A stretch of 64,000 nt of DNA, taken from Planctomycetota bacterium (GTDB lineage Bacteria; Planctomycetota; UBA11346). The stretch is from assembly GCA_016745075.1 (NCBI GenBank), contig JADGDD010000007.1, positions 124,001 to 188,000 of the forward strand, read 5' to 3'. The translations under genes were made by a program, and so were the position numbers. Below are positions 19,240 to 33,166 of the stretch, piece after piece. Positions within the stretch are counted from its first letter, which is position 1, and every line of letters begins with the position of its first letter. The notes beneath the pieces are model-generated. The model had not been told where the DNA came from and made no database searches. It saw only the letters and a program-made list of their open reading frames with translations.

Positions 19240-19980
19240 GTGAAGTATGAGGCACCATATTTTTCGTACATAGAGCAGGAGTATTATTTACTCTACTACG
19301 GTTATATACATCAATATATGCAAACGACTGGAATAGAGAATTCTGTACCAGAATCACTGGTCCAGCACAAGCATAGACATCCCAATAATATCAATATGTA
19401 TTCTCAGTAAAATTTCAGAGAACAGCGTTTCACTCAATTACAAGAGTTTGTCTGTGTGAGTTTAATCTACAAAGTTCGTAAGTATAGATCTTTAGGCCAA
19501 TATCCATTATTCTCATCTGTGTGGTTATTTCCTCAGAGAAAGGCCTCGTTGCTAAACATAAGCACCAGACTGTCCAATCTACACAAGAAGCCCAACAGGC
19601 TTCTTGTTAAACTTGCGTAAGGTGTTCAATGTTTGTTCTAGCTTTCAGCGATCAATTCTGAGTCCGTCTAACCTAGTGAGAATCAATACCTTCACCCAAT
19701 AAGAACTGTGGGATAACTCCTCTACACGCCGGTGATACCACGGTAGATGCCAATCTCTAACTTCGTGCTAAGATAGATGTTTAAGATAACATTCCCAATA
19801 TAAATCTCCATTAGTATGAAGGAGTAAAGGTTACAAAAACTTGACGCAATGATAATGAAGATACCATCATGACTTTAATATTTCCACCCTTTTCCCATTC
19901 GGTGGAATTCCACCTAATAAGACTGTTAGGCACACAAGTTGCAGCCAGCACATCCAATACAAATTACGGAGAACAACAAA
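19240..19980. other. Long non-coding stretch upstream of the DUF4041/GIY-YIG gene
   Basis: No credible gene. It holds a 9-bp hairpin (CAAGAAGCC / GGCTTCTTG) at 19584-19606, a perfect palindrome GGTGGAATTCCACC at 19901-19914, and GTTAGGC at 19925-19931, which matches the integron core consensus GTTRRRY and sits 49 bases before the next start codon. The base composition is A+T-richer than the hcp side. It is probably imported DNA with the accessory gene. Confidence 0.5.
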
Positions 19981-21297
19981 ATGGAAGTATTGTTTTTAAT
20001 CGTTTGTTTACTGCTAGTAATCATTGTTTTTTACTTAATAAAGACAAAAACAAAAGTAAAATACCTAGAAAACAAGTATTCAAAAGTCATCGACATAGAT
20101 TCCGAAGTAGAGAAATCAAAAAAAGAAAAAGCATCTATCGATACAAAAGTACAAACCCTTAGAGATGGCTACAAAGAAAAGAAAGCCATTTTCGATGAAC
20201 TTGTCAGAGAAGCTGCAATTTACGACGAAGAAATACAATTAGCCGAACTTGGCTTCTATAAGCCTCACTTTGACTTTGACACATCAGAAAAATATAAAAA
20301 TGAAATCACTCGCATAAAACAAGAACAGAAGAAAATGGTATCTGATAAAATTGCCATATATTGCACTACAGAATGGACGGTTGAAGGAAGTAAGGCAAAA
20401 GGGAAAACAATGATAAACCGTAATGTAAAACTAACGGCAAGGGCATTTAATAATGAATGTGATGCGGCTATATTTAGTGTCCGTTGGAATAATGTAGATA
20501 GAATGGAACAACGTATTGAAAAAGCATTCAATGCAATCAATAAAATGAACCAATCAAATTCCATTATTATCTCAGATACCTATCATCGTCTGAAAGTACA
20601 AGAATTAAGGCTTGCATATGAGCACGCAGATAAGAAACAACAGGAAAAAGAAGAACAGCAAGAAATTAAACGCCAAATGCGAGAAGAGGCAAAATTAGAA
20701 CAAGAAATGGACAAGGCAAAAAAAGAGGAAGATAAATACAGAAAGCTCCTTGAAAAGGCAAAGGCTGAAGCAGAAAAATCTGCTGGAGCAAAACTAGAAA
20801 CGCTAAATGAGAAAATATCAAGTCTAGGAGAAGAGCTGCAAGAAGCTCATGAAAAAAATGAAAGAGCCAAGTCAATGGCACAGCAAACTAAATCGGGTCA
20901 TGTTTATATAATATCAAACATTGGGTCATTTGGTGAAAATGTATATAAAATTGGAATGACAAGGCGACTAGAACCATTAGATAGGGTCAAGGAACTTGGG
21001 GATGCAAGTGTCCCATTTATCTTCGATGTCCATGCAATGATCTACTCAGACGATGCTCCTGCCCTAGAAAATGCTCTTCATAGGAAGTTCATGCAAGAAC
21101 GTGTCAACCTAGTTAATAACAGAAAAGAATTTTTCCGCGTCGATTTAGAACAAATAAAAAACGAAGTGTTTACCATATCTCCTGATGCGGAATTTATAGA
21201 AACAGCAGAAGCAAGGGATTTCAAGGAATCACAAAGCATAATAAGCCAACGGTCTGAAGTTAAAGAAAAAAACGATATATACCCAGAAACAATTTAA
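19981..21297 (+). CDS. Membrane-anchored DUF4041 + GIY-YIG nuclease, SNIPE-like anti-phage candidate
   Basis: A 438-residue protein. Residues 3-20 are a single hydrophobic anchor, followed by a coiled coil (25-80), a DUF4041-like domain (about 80-215, AELGFYKPHFDFDTSEKY), a long charged coiled coil (215-300) and a GIY-YIG/T5orf172-type nuclease (305-400) with GHVYIISN, YKIGMTRR (322-329), Arg335, Glu363 and Asn in VNNRKEFF. All nuclease hallmarks are kept. Membrane-bound DUF4041/GIY-YIG proteins include SNIPE, described as cutting phage DNA during injection; assignment here is by architecture. Start 19981 has GGAG nine bases upstream; an open frame begins at 19939 without one. It is A+T-rich, alone, and flanked by GTTAGGC and GCCTAAC. 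Confidence 0.8.
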   Translation: MEVLFLIVCLLLVIIVFYLIKTKTKVKYLENKYSKVIDIDSEVEKSKKEKASIDTKVQTLRDGYKEKKAIFDELVREAAIYDEEIQLAELGFYKPHFDFDTSEKYKNEITRIKQEQKKMVSDKIAIYCTTEWTVEGSKAKGKTMINRNVKLTARAFNNECDAAIFSVRWNNVDRMEQRIEKAFNAINKMNQSNSIIISDTYHRLKVQELRLAYEHADKKQQEKEEQQEIKRQMREEAKLEQEMDKAKKEEDKYRKLLEKAKAEAEKSAGAKLETLNEKISSLGEELQEAHEKNERAKSMAQQTKSGHVYIISNIGSFGENVYKIGMTRRLEPLDRVKELGDASVPFIFDVHAMIYSDDAPALENALHRKFMQERVNLVNNRKEFFRVDLEQIKNEVFTISPDAEFIETAEARDFKESQSIISQRSEVKEKNDIYPETI

Positions 21298-21324
21298 ACA
21301 TTCTCATTCCAGTTCATAATAATT

Positions 21325-21500
21325 GCCTAACCCATTTGAGTTCAACTTTGTCAAGTAAAAATAAATGCCCTGCTCTGGCTGCGCTAGGTTGTTTTTGAGA
21401 GTTGTTCGTATTTATTATCATCCTGGCTTGTGGTTTCTTTATCGGTATCTGGCATATACAAGACATGCCTGCATCAAACACATTTAAGTAGCTTTTTGTG
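21325..21500 (+). repeat. Degenerate attC-like / shared repeat, copy A
   Basis: Begins GCCTAAC 28 bases after the nuclease stop, the exact reverse complement of GTTAGGC before the gene. The following 150 bases resemble 49333-49490: both contain ACTTTGTCAAG, an AAAAAT/AAAATG stretch and, later, ACATGCCTG followed by CAAACA. No clean partner GTTRRRY is seen at its 3' end, so it may be a decayed recombination site. Confidence 0.45.
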
Positions 21501-21760
21501 AATATTTCTATTCTGCTGAGAATCTCGTCTGTTCTTATAACGCCACTGAATATATAAAGAGAAAACTTCGCCTTTCTCTAATATTGGGAAAACAGAAATA
21601 TAAACTTTGGAATAATTTGAAGGAGTGGTTGTAGGCTGGGAGTTGTCGAGAGTTAAAGCATAGTCTGTGCGAGTTCTTCTTATAAATGCAGCAGATAGTT
21701 AACTGATAAGCTTCGGTTCTTTGTATATAAACTGATGTTTTTTTTTGAGAATATCTCTGA
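21501..21760. other. Non-coding stretch after the accessory gene
   Basis: No gene supported. T-rich near 21735-21745. It separates the accessory block from the convergent HEAT/vWA gene. Confidence 0.4.
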
Positions 21761-22807
21761 TTATTCAACTTCTTGCATCTGACCGCCGTTATTATCGGTC
21801 ACTATTTGAACAGGTGCACTGCTGTTGTTGCGTTTTTGATCTAAGATAACAACAGCATGAATACGAGTGGGCCGTTCGTTATTTTGATTATAGGTCGTTA
21901 ATGATTGTGTTGAAATATTATTGCGGATACGGCTTTGTAAATCACCGTCGGTAAGGAAAAATATAGTTTCTGCACCGATTTGTTGCATGCCCATTTCAAT
22001 GGCTATTAAACCTTCGGTGCCGCCGATAGCAGTGCGACGTTCAATGTCATCTAAAGCAAGTTGAATGTAGGAATGGGTTGCTTGGACGGGCTGTTCTTTC
22101 CACTTGAAGAATTCATGGCTGAAATAAATGATATTAAACCGTGTTTCGTGATGGAGTGTTTTAACGACTTTCTGTAATTCATTTTGAGCAATGCGTAAAC
22201 GAGTGGGAACCTCTCTACGGTTCCCTTCTTGCCCGTAAGTGTAACTCTCTTGTGGTTCATTCATAGAGCCAGAGACATCAATGACAAAGATAACGTTTTT
22301 GGTTAAATCTTTGACTCGATAAAATTCTAAAATGCTGGTGTGATCAAGCATTTGTTTGCCGGTTCTAAATGTTTCCATTTTTTGCGTGTGCCACCAGTTC
22401 ATCCAATGATCGTATTCTTGTACATTACGACGTTGAGTAAGTACCTGCAAATATGGTAGTATGTCTCGTGTTTTTTCTGAGCGCATGGCTTTGATCATAG
22501 GTAAAACAGCGTCTTTTGCGCCCATACGAGCAAGCGCCCACGCGCCACTGTTTCGTATAGCCCAGTTTTTATTTTTGACAAATGGAAGCAGGGCAGATAC
22601 ACAGTCTTCGTATGTGTCTCCAAGTTTTGGTTGTGGCTGAATCCAACCAATAGCATCAGCCACACAGGCTTTGATGGCCCAGTTACCATTGGTCTTTTTC
22701 TTTAACAAGAGCGGAATTGCATCGTGGTGGAATGCGTGAGTGTAGCCAAGCATCGCGCCTATCTTTGTATCAACACTCAGGCCACTACTGATGAATTTCT
22801 TGAACAT
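21761..22807 (-). CDS. HEAT-like repeat / von Willebrand A domain protein, 3' part of a frameshifted gene
   Basis: The 348-residue open frame has HEAT-like helical repeats first (NGNWAIKACVADAIGWI, NWAIRNSGAWALARMG) and then a vWA domain with an intact MIDAS: DVSGS, the Thr of GGTEG, and FLTDGD. The first Met at 22807 is internal: the same frame stays open back to about 22955 with matching sequence (LDSIQKLLSFKDTESAKAK), where it meets the end of the upstream frame. It is therefore the continuation of the gene that starts at 23559. Function unknown; vWA proteins bind ligands through a divalent metal. If the frameshift is real the gene is broken. Confidence 0.7.
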   Translation of the reverse strand: MFKKFISSGLSVDTKIGAMLGYTHAFHHDAIPLLLKKKTNGNWAIKACVADAIGWIQPQPKLGDTYEDCVSALLPFVKNKNWAIRNSGAWALARMGAKDAVLPMIKAMRSEKTRDILPYLQVLTQRRNVQEYDHWMNWWHTQKMETFRTGKQMLDHTSILEFYRVKDLTKNVIFVIDVSGSMNEPQESYTYGQEGNRREVPTRLRIAQNELQKVVKTLHHETRFNIIYFSHEFFKWKEQPVQATHSYIQLALDDIERRTAIGGTEGLIAIEMGMQQIGAETIFFLTDGDLQSRIRNNISTQSLTTYNQNNERPTRIHAVVILDQKRNNSSAPVQIVTDNNGGQMQEVE

Positions 22808-22881
22808 TTTCTCTATGTCTTTACGAATGTCTGGATTATCCCATGTAGCAAGCAGGTATCCAACATGTTCAAAATAGATAT

Positions 22882-23559
22882 TTATTCCGCCCGTCTTTGC
22901 TTTTGCGGATTCGGTGTCTTTAAAAGATAGGAGTTTTTGTATGCTATCCAGAGCGTATTCATTGTTGCATGTAATGAGAGGCCAGTGAATATAGTTTGTG
23001 TTACCTCTGGATGTGGGTCATTAAGAAAGAGGGTAATGGCATCTAATATCTCTTTCTTATTATCTTTGGTAAAGGGCAGGCTTCCAAGCGCCAATGCCGC
23101 AGCGGACCTTTTCTTGTGGTCGGCATTGGTACGCATGTCGGTGAGTTCGTTTAAGACCGACATGCCCACTTGTCGCGCATGAAAGGGTAACATGGCATTG
23201 GTGAGTTGGTGTTTATTTTTTTGTCGTAGTGCTTTATAAGCGGCAGCAACCTCTGGATCATTATAGTATCGTCCAAGTATTCGGAGCGCACGGGATTGCA
23301 TATGCCAGTTTGTATGTGGTAGGAGCTTATGCAGACAAAAAGATTTGAGTGCGGGCCCGTGATAGTGTTCGAGTAAATCAATGGCTTTGTATTGCTCGTA
23401 AGGGTCAGTATTTTCAAGCTTTTTACTACGGACCGCAATGTCCATTTCACTTAAATCACCCACATATTTGGGAATATCAGAAAGTGTCTTCGCTTCTTCA
23501 GCAGAGAGAAATGTCAGCATGAGGAGGCCGCATAAAGCGTATTGGAGCATGAAGTTCAT
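22882..23559 (-). CDS. HEAT-like repeat protein, 5' part of the same frameshifted gene
   Basis: A signal peptide (LQYALCGLLMLTFLSAEEA) and HEAT-like repeats (NWHMQSRALRILGRYYNDPEV, KKRSAAALALGSLPF). True homology ends at MNTL near 22955; the remaining residues to the stop at 22882 are out-of-frame read-through. A one-base shift there (frame -1) joins it to the vWA part, giving one exported HEAT-vWA protein of about 600 residues. ATG 23559 is chosen because it places the signal peptide at the N-terminus. Confidence 0.65.
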   Translation of the reverse strand: MNFMLQYALCGLLMLTFLSAEEAKTLSDIPKYVGDLSEMDIAVRSKKLENTDPYEQYKAIDLLEHYHGPALKSFCLHKLLPHTNWHMQSRALRILGRYYNDPEVAAAYKALRQKNKHQLTNAMLPFHARQVGMSVLNELTDMRTNADHKKRSAAALALGSLPFTKDNKKEILDAITLFLNDPHPEVTQTIFTGLSLHATMNTLWIAYKNSYLLKTPNPQKQRRAE

Positions 23560-23946
23560 CTCGCACTTTTCTCTAGTACAGGGGGGGACAAGTGTATTCA
23601 ATGGTACTCTTTTGTGGTATAACACACAGAAAACATGGTACCTTTTCTGTATCCAGAAACGTTCTGTGAAGCTCGGAAGAAAAGGTTTTCATCCGTTGTA
23701 TACAGGGAGGTAATTATTTGTAACCCTAGAATTTGTTGTCCAATTTTAGACCCAAACTCTGTTAAAAGAGTCTCTTGCAATGGGTATCACTGTCGCTAGC
23801 CTGCGCAGCCCTCCGTGATAAGCGGGGTTAGGGGTGGATTGTCGTCTAGTAGCATTGCTATACGTAAGCCATTTGCAGTAAAAGAGTTACGGTTGATTTT
23901 CCAACAGGACTCGATGGACATATAGAGTGGATTAACAGGAGAGCCC
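23560..23946. other. rpoB leader / promoter region
   Basis: About 390 bases between the divergent HEAT gene and rpoB. Small hairpins are visible (ACTCT/AGAGT at 23756-23771; AGGG/CCCT around 23704-23727) but no recognised L10(L12)-type regulator site, and no ribosomal protein gene. It presumably contains the rpoBC promoter. AACAGGAGAG directly before ATG 23947 is the ribosome site. Confidence 0.5.
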
Positions 23947-26900
23947 ATGGCTAAACAGCGCGGTAAGCAGGTTAAGTACTTCGGAAAAGTGGAAGAAATT
24001 GTCCCAATTCCAAGTCTCGTACAACTTCAGGCAAGCAGTTATGACGGCTTTCTTGATGAAGAAACACCTTGGGATCAGCGCAATGAGAATAATGGCCTAG
24101 AAGCTATTCTTTCTGAATTCTTCCCAATTACAGCATTTGATGATAAATTAACTGTATCGTATCACGGTTACAGCTTTTCTCCTCCACAACATGATGTGGC
24201 TGAGTGCCGTGACCTTGGTTTGACCTATCAAAAAGGTCTGAAACTAAAGATCCGTGTAGAAGGTGAGCCGCTTGAAGGTGCTGTTCTTGAAGAAGACGTA
24301 CATATTGCGTATTTGCCAATCCGTGTAGGTGGTGGTGAATTTGTTATTAACGGTTCTGAGCGTACTATTGTTACCCAGATCCAACGTTCTCCGGGTGTGG
24401 ATTTCACCTCAGAGAAAGCAACTAGCGGCCGTATTTTGCATAGCTGTCGTATTATTCCAGAACGTGGTTCTTGGATTCAGGTTGAAGCAACTACTAAAGA
24501 TTTACTGCAAATTAAAATTGATAAAAGCACAAAAATTAGTGCAACGACGTTCTTGCGTGCGATTGATGAAGATATGGGCAGCAACGCTGGTATTCTTCGT
24601 CGTTTCTTTGAAACCGCTGTTAAGAAAACGGCTGGAACCAAAGCAAAAGACGGCATCGTTGGTCGTATTCTTGTTGATGACATCATCGATGAAGAAAGTG
24701 GCGAGCCACTGGTTAAGTCTTGTGAAATCATTTCTGAAGCCAGCTTTGAGACTATCAAAGGGCTTGGCGTAAAAGAAATTGAAGTTATTGAAGATGAAAG
24801 CATCAAAGTTGATGATATTCTTCTCAATACCCTGCGTGACGATGATGCTGCTAGCCATGAAGAAGCGCTTGTGCGTATTTACCGTCGTCTACGTCCAGGT
24901 AGCCCAGCGGACGAGAAAAAAGTCAAAGAACTTTTCTTTGACCGTTTCCAAAACGAAAGCCGTTATAACCTTGGCGAAGTTGGTCGTTTCCGCGTTAACC
25001 GTAAGCTGAAAACAGACATTGAAGGCCTTGTGCTCACCGCTGGTGACTATGAAGCTATTATTAAATATTTATTGAATCTCATCCGTACCAGCTCACGTGA
25101 TGGTGAACTTGACGATATTGACCACTTAGGTAATCGTCGTGTACGTCCTATCGCTGACTTGCTCACCGATGAAATGCGTTCAAGCATGCTTAAGTTGCGT
25201 CGTGCCGTGAAAGAGCGTCTTGGTCGTGATATTCAACAAGATCAAGATCCAACAGCACATCTCGCACCACGTAGTTTGTTTAATAGCCAAGCGGTAGACA
25301 GTTCTATTCAGAATTTCTTCCAACGTGGTGAATTATCTCAGGTTGTTGACCAATCCAACTTGCTATCTCAGTTGACGCATGAACGTCGTTTGTCTGCGCT
25401 TGGGCCAGGCGGTTTAAACCGTAAGCGTGCTGGTTTTGAAGTACGTGACGTGCATACCTCTCACTACGGTCGTATTTGTCCAATTGAAACACCTGAGGGT
25501 GCCAACATTGGTTTGATCGTTTCTTTGTCTATCTACGCTGCTGTTAACGAATATGGTTTCTTGGTTTCACCATACCGTAAGGTTGAGAATGGTGTTATTA
25601 CTGACGAAATCGTTTACCTCATGGCAGACGAAGAATCTGAACATAAAATTGGTCAGGCTTCTATTGAAACAGATAGCAAAGGCAAATTGTCATCTAAATA
25701 CTGTCAGGTGCGTTATGATGGTCAGTTCTCTGAAAGCCCTGCTTCAGATGTAGACCTTGTTGACGTTTCACCAAAACAGATGCTTGGTGTTTCTGCTGCG
25801 CTTATTCCGTTCCTTGAGCATGATGATGCTAACCGCGCGCTGATGGGTGCGAATATGATGCGTCAGGCTGTGCCACTACTTGTTTGTGATCCACCGCTGG
25901 TTGGTACCGGCATGGAAAAAGAAATTCCAAAATCATCATCAATGGTTCACTCTGCGCGTCAGGCTGGTGAAGTTATTGCTGTTGATGCACGTCACATTGT
26001 TGTGCGTGGTGAAGATGGTAGCGAAGACGAATATGTCATGCGCAAATACCACGGCTTGAACGAGCGTACCTGTTTGAATCAACAACCACTGGTTAAATTA
26101 GGTGAAACCGTCGAAAAAGGCGAATTGCTTTGTGACGGTGGTGGTACCAAGTTTGGTGAATTGGCTCTTGGTAAAAACGTATTGGTTGCGTTTATGCCAT
26201 TTAATGGCTGTAACTTTGAGGATGCGATCATCATCAACGAGCGTTTGCTTGCGGAAGATTGCTACACCTCTATCCACATTGAAGAATTCAAAGTGGAAAT
26301 CCGTGAAACAAAACTTGGCAAAGAAGAATTTACTCGTGAAATTCCAGGCCGTAGCGATGAGGCCCTGAAAAATCTCGACGAAAATGGTTTTGTTCGCGTT
26401 GGTACAATGGTTGGCCCTGGTGGTGTGCTTGTTGGTAAAGTAACACCAAAGAATAAGAGCGAACTCAGCCCAGAAGAAAAATTATTGCACGCCATCTTTG
26501 GCCGCGCTGGTGAAGACGTCCGTGACGACTCACTCGTTATGAAGCCGGGCTTGCGCGGTACAGTTGTAGATGTGAAACGATTCCGTCGTCGCGCAGCACT
26601 GACCGAAAAAGATAAAAAGGTTGAAGGCGACAACATCCGCAAGATCGAGAAGAAATGGGAATCTCAGCAAGCCAATCTTGCTCGTGATAAGTTTGCTCGT
26701 ATCTGGGATATTGCTGGTCAAAATGTTGTGAACATCGATACTGGTGAAATTATCGACTTCGATAAGTCCATGAGTGACGAAGAAGTGATGAAATTGCACA
26801 ACACCTTGCCAGTAACGGTTCTGAACTTTGTTGGTGGTAAGCGTCGTAAAGCACGCGCTATTTACGAAGAATTTGACCCACAAATTGCTGAAGTCAAAAT

Positions 26901-27807
26901 GTCATGCGAGAAAGAAATTCTCGTGGCCAAGCGTGGTGATGATCTGCCAAACGGCGTGCTTGAAATGGTTAAAGTATTCATCGCTCGTAAGCTCACCCTC
27001 AAAGTTGGTGACAAAATGGCTGGTCGTCATGGTAACAAAGGTGTTATCTCAACGATCGTTCCAGAAGAAGATATGCCGTTCTTACCAGATGGTCAAACGG
27101 TTGATATTATCCTCAACCCACTTGGCGTACCTTCTCGTATGAACGTAGGTCAGGTATTGGAAACTCACCTTGGTTGGGCAGCACGTATGCTCGGTATCCA
27201 ATGTGCTACTCCGGTATTTGATGGTGCAACCGAAGACGAAGTGCTTGATATGCTTCGTGAAGCGGGCTTGCCAGAGGACGGTAAAATACGCCTCTGTGAC
27301 GGCAAAACAGGTGAACATTTCCACCAAAAAACAACGGTTGGTGTTATGTACATGCTGAAACTTCACCATTTGGTTGAAGATAAGATGCATGCACGGGCAA
27401 CTGGCTCATACTCATTGATTACGCAGCAGCCACTTGGCGGTAAAGCTCGCTTCGGTGGTCAGCGTTTCGGTGAAATGGAAGTTTGGGCCTTGGAAGCATA
27501 TGGCGCTGCCAATATCCTTCAGGAAGTGCTCACCGTTAAGTCTGACGATGTTGATGGTCGTACCCGTATTTATGAAAGCATGGTTAAGGGTGATGGCTCA
27601 TTGACCTATGGTACACCAATGGCATTTGAAGTATTGATGAACGAAATTCGTGGCCTTGGCCTTGATATTCGCCTACACCGTCCAATGGACGTTGGTTTTG
27701 GCGAAGATGGAGCTGAAGGTGGAGAAGCTGCTGCTGGCGGTGCTCTTGATTTCGGTCTTGGTGAGATGACTGACACGGTCATCACTGATACGGTTATCGA
27801 AGGTTAG
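23947..27807 (+). CDS. rpoB: DNA-directed RNA polymerase subunit beta
   Basis: A 1286-residue RpoB. The rifampicin-pocket segment (VDQSNLLSQLTHERRLSALGP) keeps the residues of sensitive enzymes (Asp, His and Ser at the classic positions). The conserved blocks RICPIETPEGANIGLI, FEDAIIINERL, GDKMAGRHGNKGV and the C-terminal GGKARFGGQRFGEMEVWALEAYGA are present. A Gly/Ala-rich tail follows. It is not preceded by rplKAJL, so the usual ribosomal-protein linkage is broken upstream but rpoC, rpsL and rpsG follow. Confidence 0.99.
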   Translation: MAKQRGKQVKYFGKVEEIVPIPSLVQLQASSYDGFLDEETPWDQRNENNGLEAILSEFFPITAFDDKLTVSYHGYSFSPPQHDVAECRDLGLTYQKGLKLKIRVEGEPLEGAVLEEDVHIAYLPIRVGGGEFVINGSERTIVTQIQRSPGVDFTSEKATSGRILHSCRIIPERGSWIQVEATTKDLLQIKIDKSTKISATTFLRAIDEDMGSNAGILRRFFETAVKKTAGTKAKDGIVGRILVDDIIDEESGEPLVKSCEIISEASFETIKGLGVKEIEVIEDESIKVDDILLNTLRDDDAASHEEALVRIYRRLRPGSPADEKKVKELFFDRFQNESRYNLGEVGRFRVNRKLKTDIEGLVLTAGDYEAIIKYLLNLIRTSSRDGELDDIDHLGNRRVRPIADLLTDEMRSSMLKLRRAVKERLGRDIQQDQDPTAHLAPRSLFNSQAVDSSIQNFFQRGELSQVVDQSNLLSQLTHERRLSALGPGGLNRKRAGFEVRDVHTSHYGRICPIETPEGANIGLIVSLSIYAAVNEYGFLVSPYRKVENGVITDEIVYLMADEESEHKIGQASIETDSKGKLSSKYCQVRYDGQFSESPASDVDLVDVSPKQMLGVSAALIPFLEHDDANRALMGANMMRQAVPLLVCDPPLVGTGMEKEIPKSSSMVHSARQAGEVIAVDARHIVVRGEDGSEDEYVMRKYHGLNERTCLNQQPLVKLGETVEKGELLCDGGGTKFGELALGKNVLVAFMPFNGCNFEDAIIINERLLAEDCYTSIHIEEFKVEIRETKLGKEEFTREIPGRSDEALKNLDENGFVRVGTMVGPGGVLVGKVTPKNKSELSPEEKLLHAIFGRAGEDVRDDSLVMKPGLRGTVVDVKRFRRRAALTEKDKKVEGDNIRKIEKKWESQQANLARDKFARIWDIAGQNVVNIDTGEIIDFDKSMSDEEVMKLHNTLPVTVLNFVGGKRRKARAIYEEFDPQIAEVKMSCEKEILVAKRGDDLPNGVLEMVKVFIARKLTLKVGDKMAGRHGNKGVISTIVPEEDMPFLPDGQTVDIILNPLGVPSRMNVGQVLETHLGWAARMLGIQCATPVFDGATEDEVLDMLREAGLPEDGKIRLCDGKTGEHFHQKTTVGVMYMLKLHHLVEDKMHARATGSYSLITQQPLGGKARFGGQRFGEMEVWALEAYGAANILQEVLTVKSDDVDGRTRIYESMVKGDGSLTYGTPMAFEVLMNEIRGLGLDIRLHRPMDVGFGEDGAEGGEAAAGGALDFGLGEMTDTVITDTVIEG

Positions 27808-27880
27808 TTTTACTGCCTTCGTCTGTGTCCCCCTATTCATCCATACTTATTACATTTAACTAGCATGAGGACTACTCAAC

Positions 27881-32006
<4,126 letters not shown>

Positions 32007-32020
<14 letters not shown>

Positions 32021-32378
32021 CCAGCTCATACGCCACGGGCGTAGCCGCAAGACCACCAAGAGTAAAGGCCCAGCGCTCGACGCCAATCCTTTCAAACGCG
32101 GTGTATGTATGCAGGTAAAAACCACCACACCGAAAAAGCCAAACTCGGCCTTGCGTAAAATCGCTCGTGTACGTTTGTCTAACGGTAAAGAGGTAACCGC
32201 TTATATCGGCGGTGAGAAACATAACCTTCAAGAACATAGTCTTGTACTTGTTCGCGGTGGTCGTGTTCGTGACATACCTGGTGTTCGTTACCACATCGTT
32301 CGCGGTAAGCTTGACTGTCAGGGTGTTACTGATCGTCGCCAAAGCCGTAGTAAATACGGTGCTAAGCGTCCTAAATAG
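32007..32378 (+). CDS. rpsL: 30S ribosomal protein S12
   Basis: A 123-residue S12 ([30 protein letters not shown]). The Lys of [10 protein letters not shown] that changes in streptomycin resistance is wild type. ATG 32007 with GAGGAGT just upstream is chosen over an in-frame TTG at 32001. It lies partly within the 3' end of rpoC. It helps decoding at the A site. Confidence 0.97.
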
Positions 32379-32542
32379 ATTCTTAGAGTCTTCTCTTTAC
32401 TCTGTCTCTGAGACAAGAACCCAGAGACACAAGTAAGGACAGACACCTTTTCCCCATCCATAATGTTTGGGGGTTGAGTAACCGCTGTGCTGTGTCGGCA
32501 CCGTCGTGAACGCAAGCCCCTAAAACCACAAAGGACTCAGAC

Positions 32543-33127
32543 ATGAGTGAAGATACAACTCAAAACGAAGCAGAAGAATCTGCAATCCCTGCCGACGTTC
32601 AAGTAAATGACGACGGTTCTATTACTCTTGGCGTTGCCGGCGAAGCTTCAGAAGCTGTTGCCGAAAAAGTTGAACGTCGTGTTGGCGTCATCATCAAGCC
32701 AGACGCTAAATACAATAGCCCAGTTGTTGCTAAGTTCATTAACTGTTTAATGCTCGACGGTAAGAAAAGCACAGCAGAGCGCGTGATGTACCGCGCTTTT
32801 GAAGAAATTGCTAACAAACTGAAAATTGACCCATTGTCAGTATTCGAAACTGCTCTCGATAATGCTAAGCCATTAGTTGAAGTACGTTCTAAGCGTGTTG
32901 GTGGTGCTAACTATCAAGTACCTATCGAAGTAAAAGGCAACCGTCAGCAAACCCTCGCTATTCGCTGGATTCTGGAAGCTGTTCGTGGCCGTCGTGGCCG
33001 CCCAGCTCATGAGAAGCTCGCTCAAGAGCTGATGGACTGTTACAACAAACAAGGCGCTACCATCCAGAAACGTGAAAACACGCACCGCATGGCAGAAGCG
33101 AACAAAGCATTTAGCCACTTCGCATAA
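32543..33127 (+). CDS. rpsG: 30S ribosomal protein S7 with acidic N-terminal extension
   Basis: A 194-residue S7; the core from about residue 45 (ERRVGVIIKPDAKYNSPVVAKFIN, GKKSTAERVMYRAF, RRGRPAHEKLAQELMD) is complete. About 40 extra N-terminal residues (DTTQNEAEESAIPADVQ) are acidic and absent from typical S7 of about 155 residues. AAAGGACTCAGAC precedes ATG 32543, supporting that start. fusA and tuf, which often follow, are absent; a terminator comes next. Confidence 0.95.
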   Translation: MSEDTTQNEAEESAIPADVQVNDDGSITLGVAGEASEAVAEKVERRVGVIIKPDAKYNSPVVAKFINCLMLDGKKSTAERVMYRAFEEIANKLKIDPLSVFETALDNAKPLVEVRSKRVGGANYQVPIEVKGNRQQTLAIRWILEAVRGRRGRPAHEKLAQELMDCYNKQGATIQKRENTHRMAEANKAFSHFA

Positions 33128-33166
33128 GCTCCAGTTCTTTTACTGGTATCAGTTGTGTAAAATTAT

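Noticed and set aside
19222..19410. 62-residue frame after hcp
   Set aside because: It begins inside the hcp terminator and has no family similarity.
19668..19931. attC site upstream of the DUF4041 gene, from GTCTAAC to GTTAGGC
   Set aside because: About 260 bp is too long for an attC and the arms do not pair; only the GTTAGGC core is retained as a hint.
22940..22970. Programmed -1 frameshift in the HEAT-vWA gene
   Set aside because: No slippery heptamer or downstream pseudoknot is visible; a mutation or error is simpler.
23560..23946. rplL-type or L10-binding leader before rpoB
   Set aside because: No L10/L12 gene and no recognisable binding motif.
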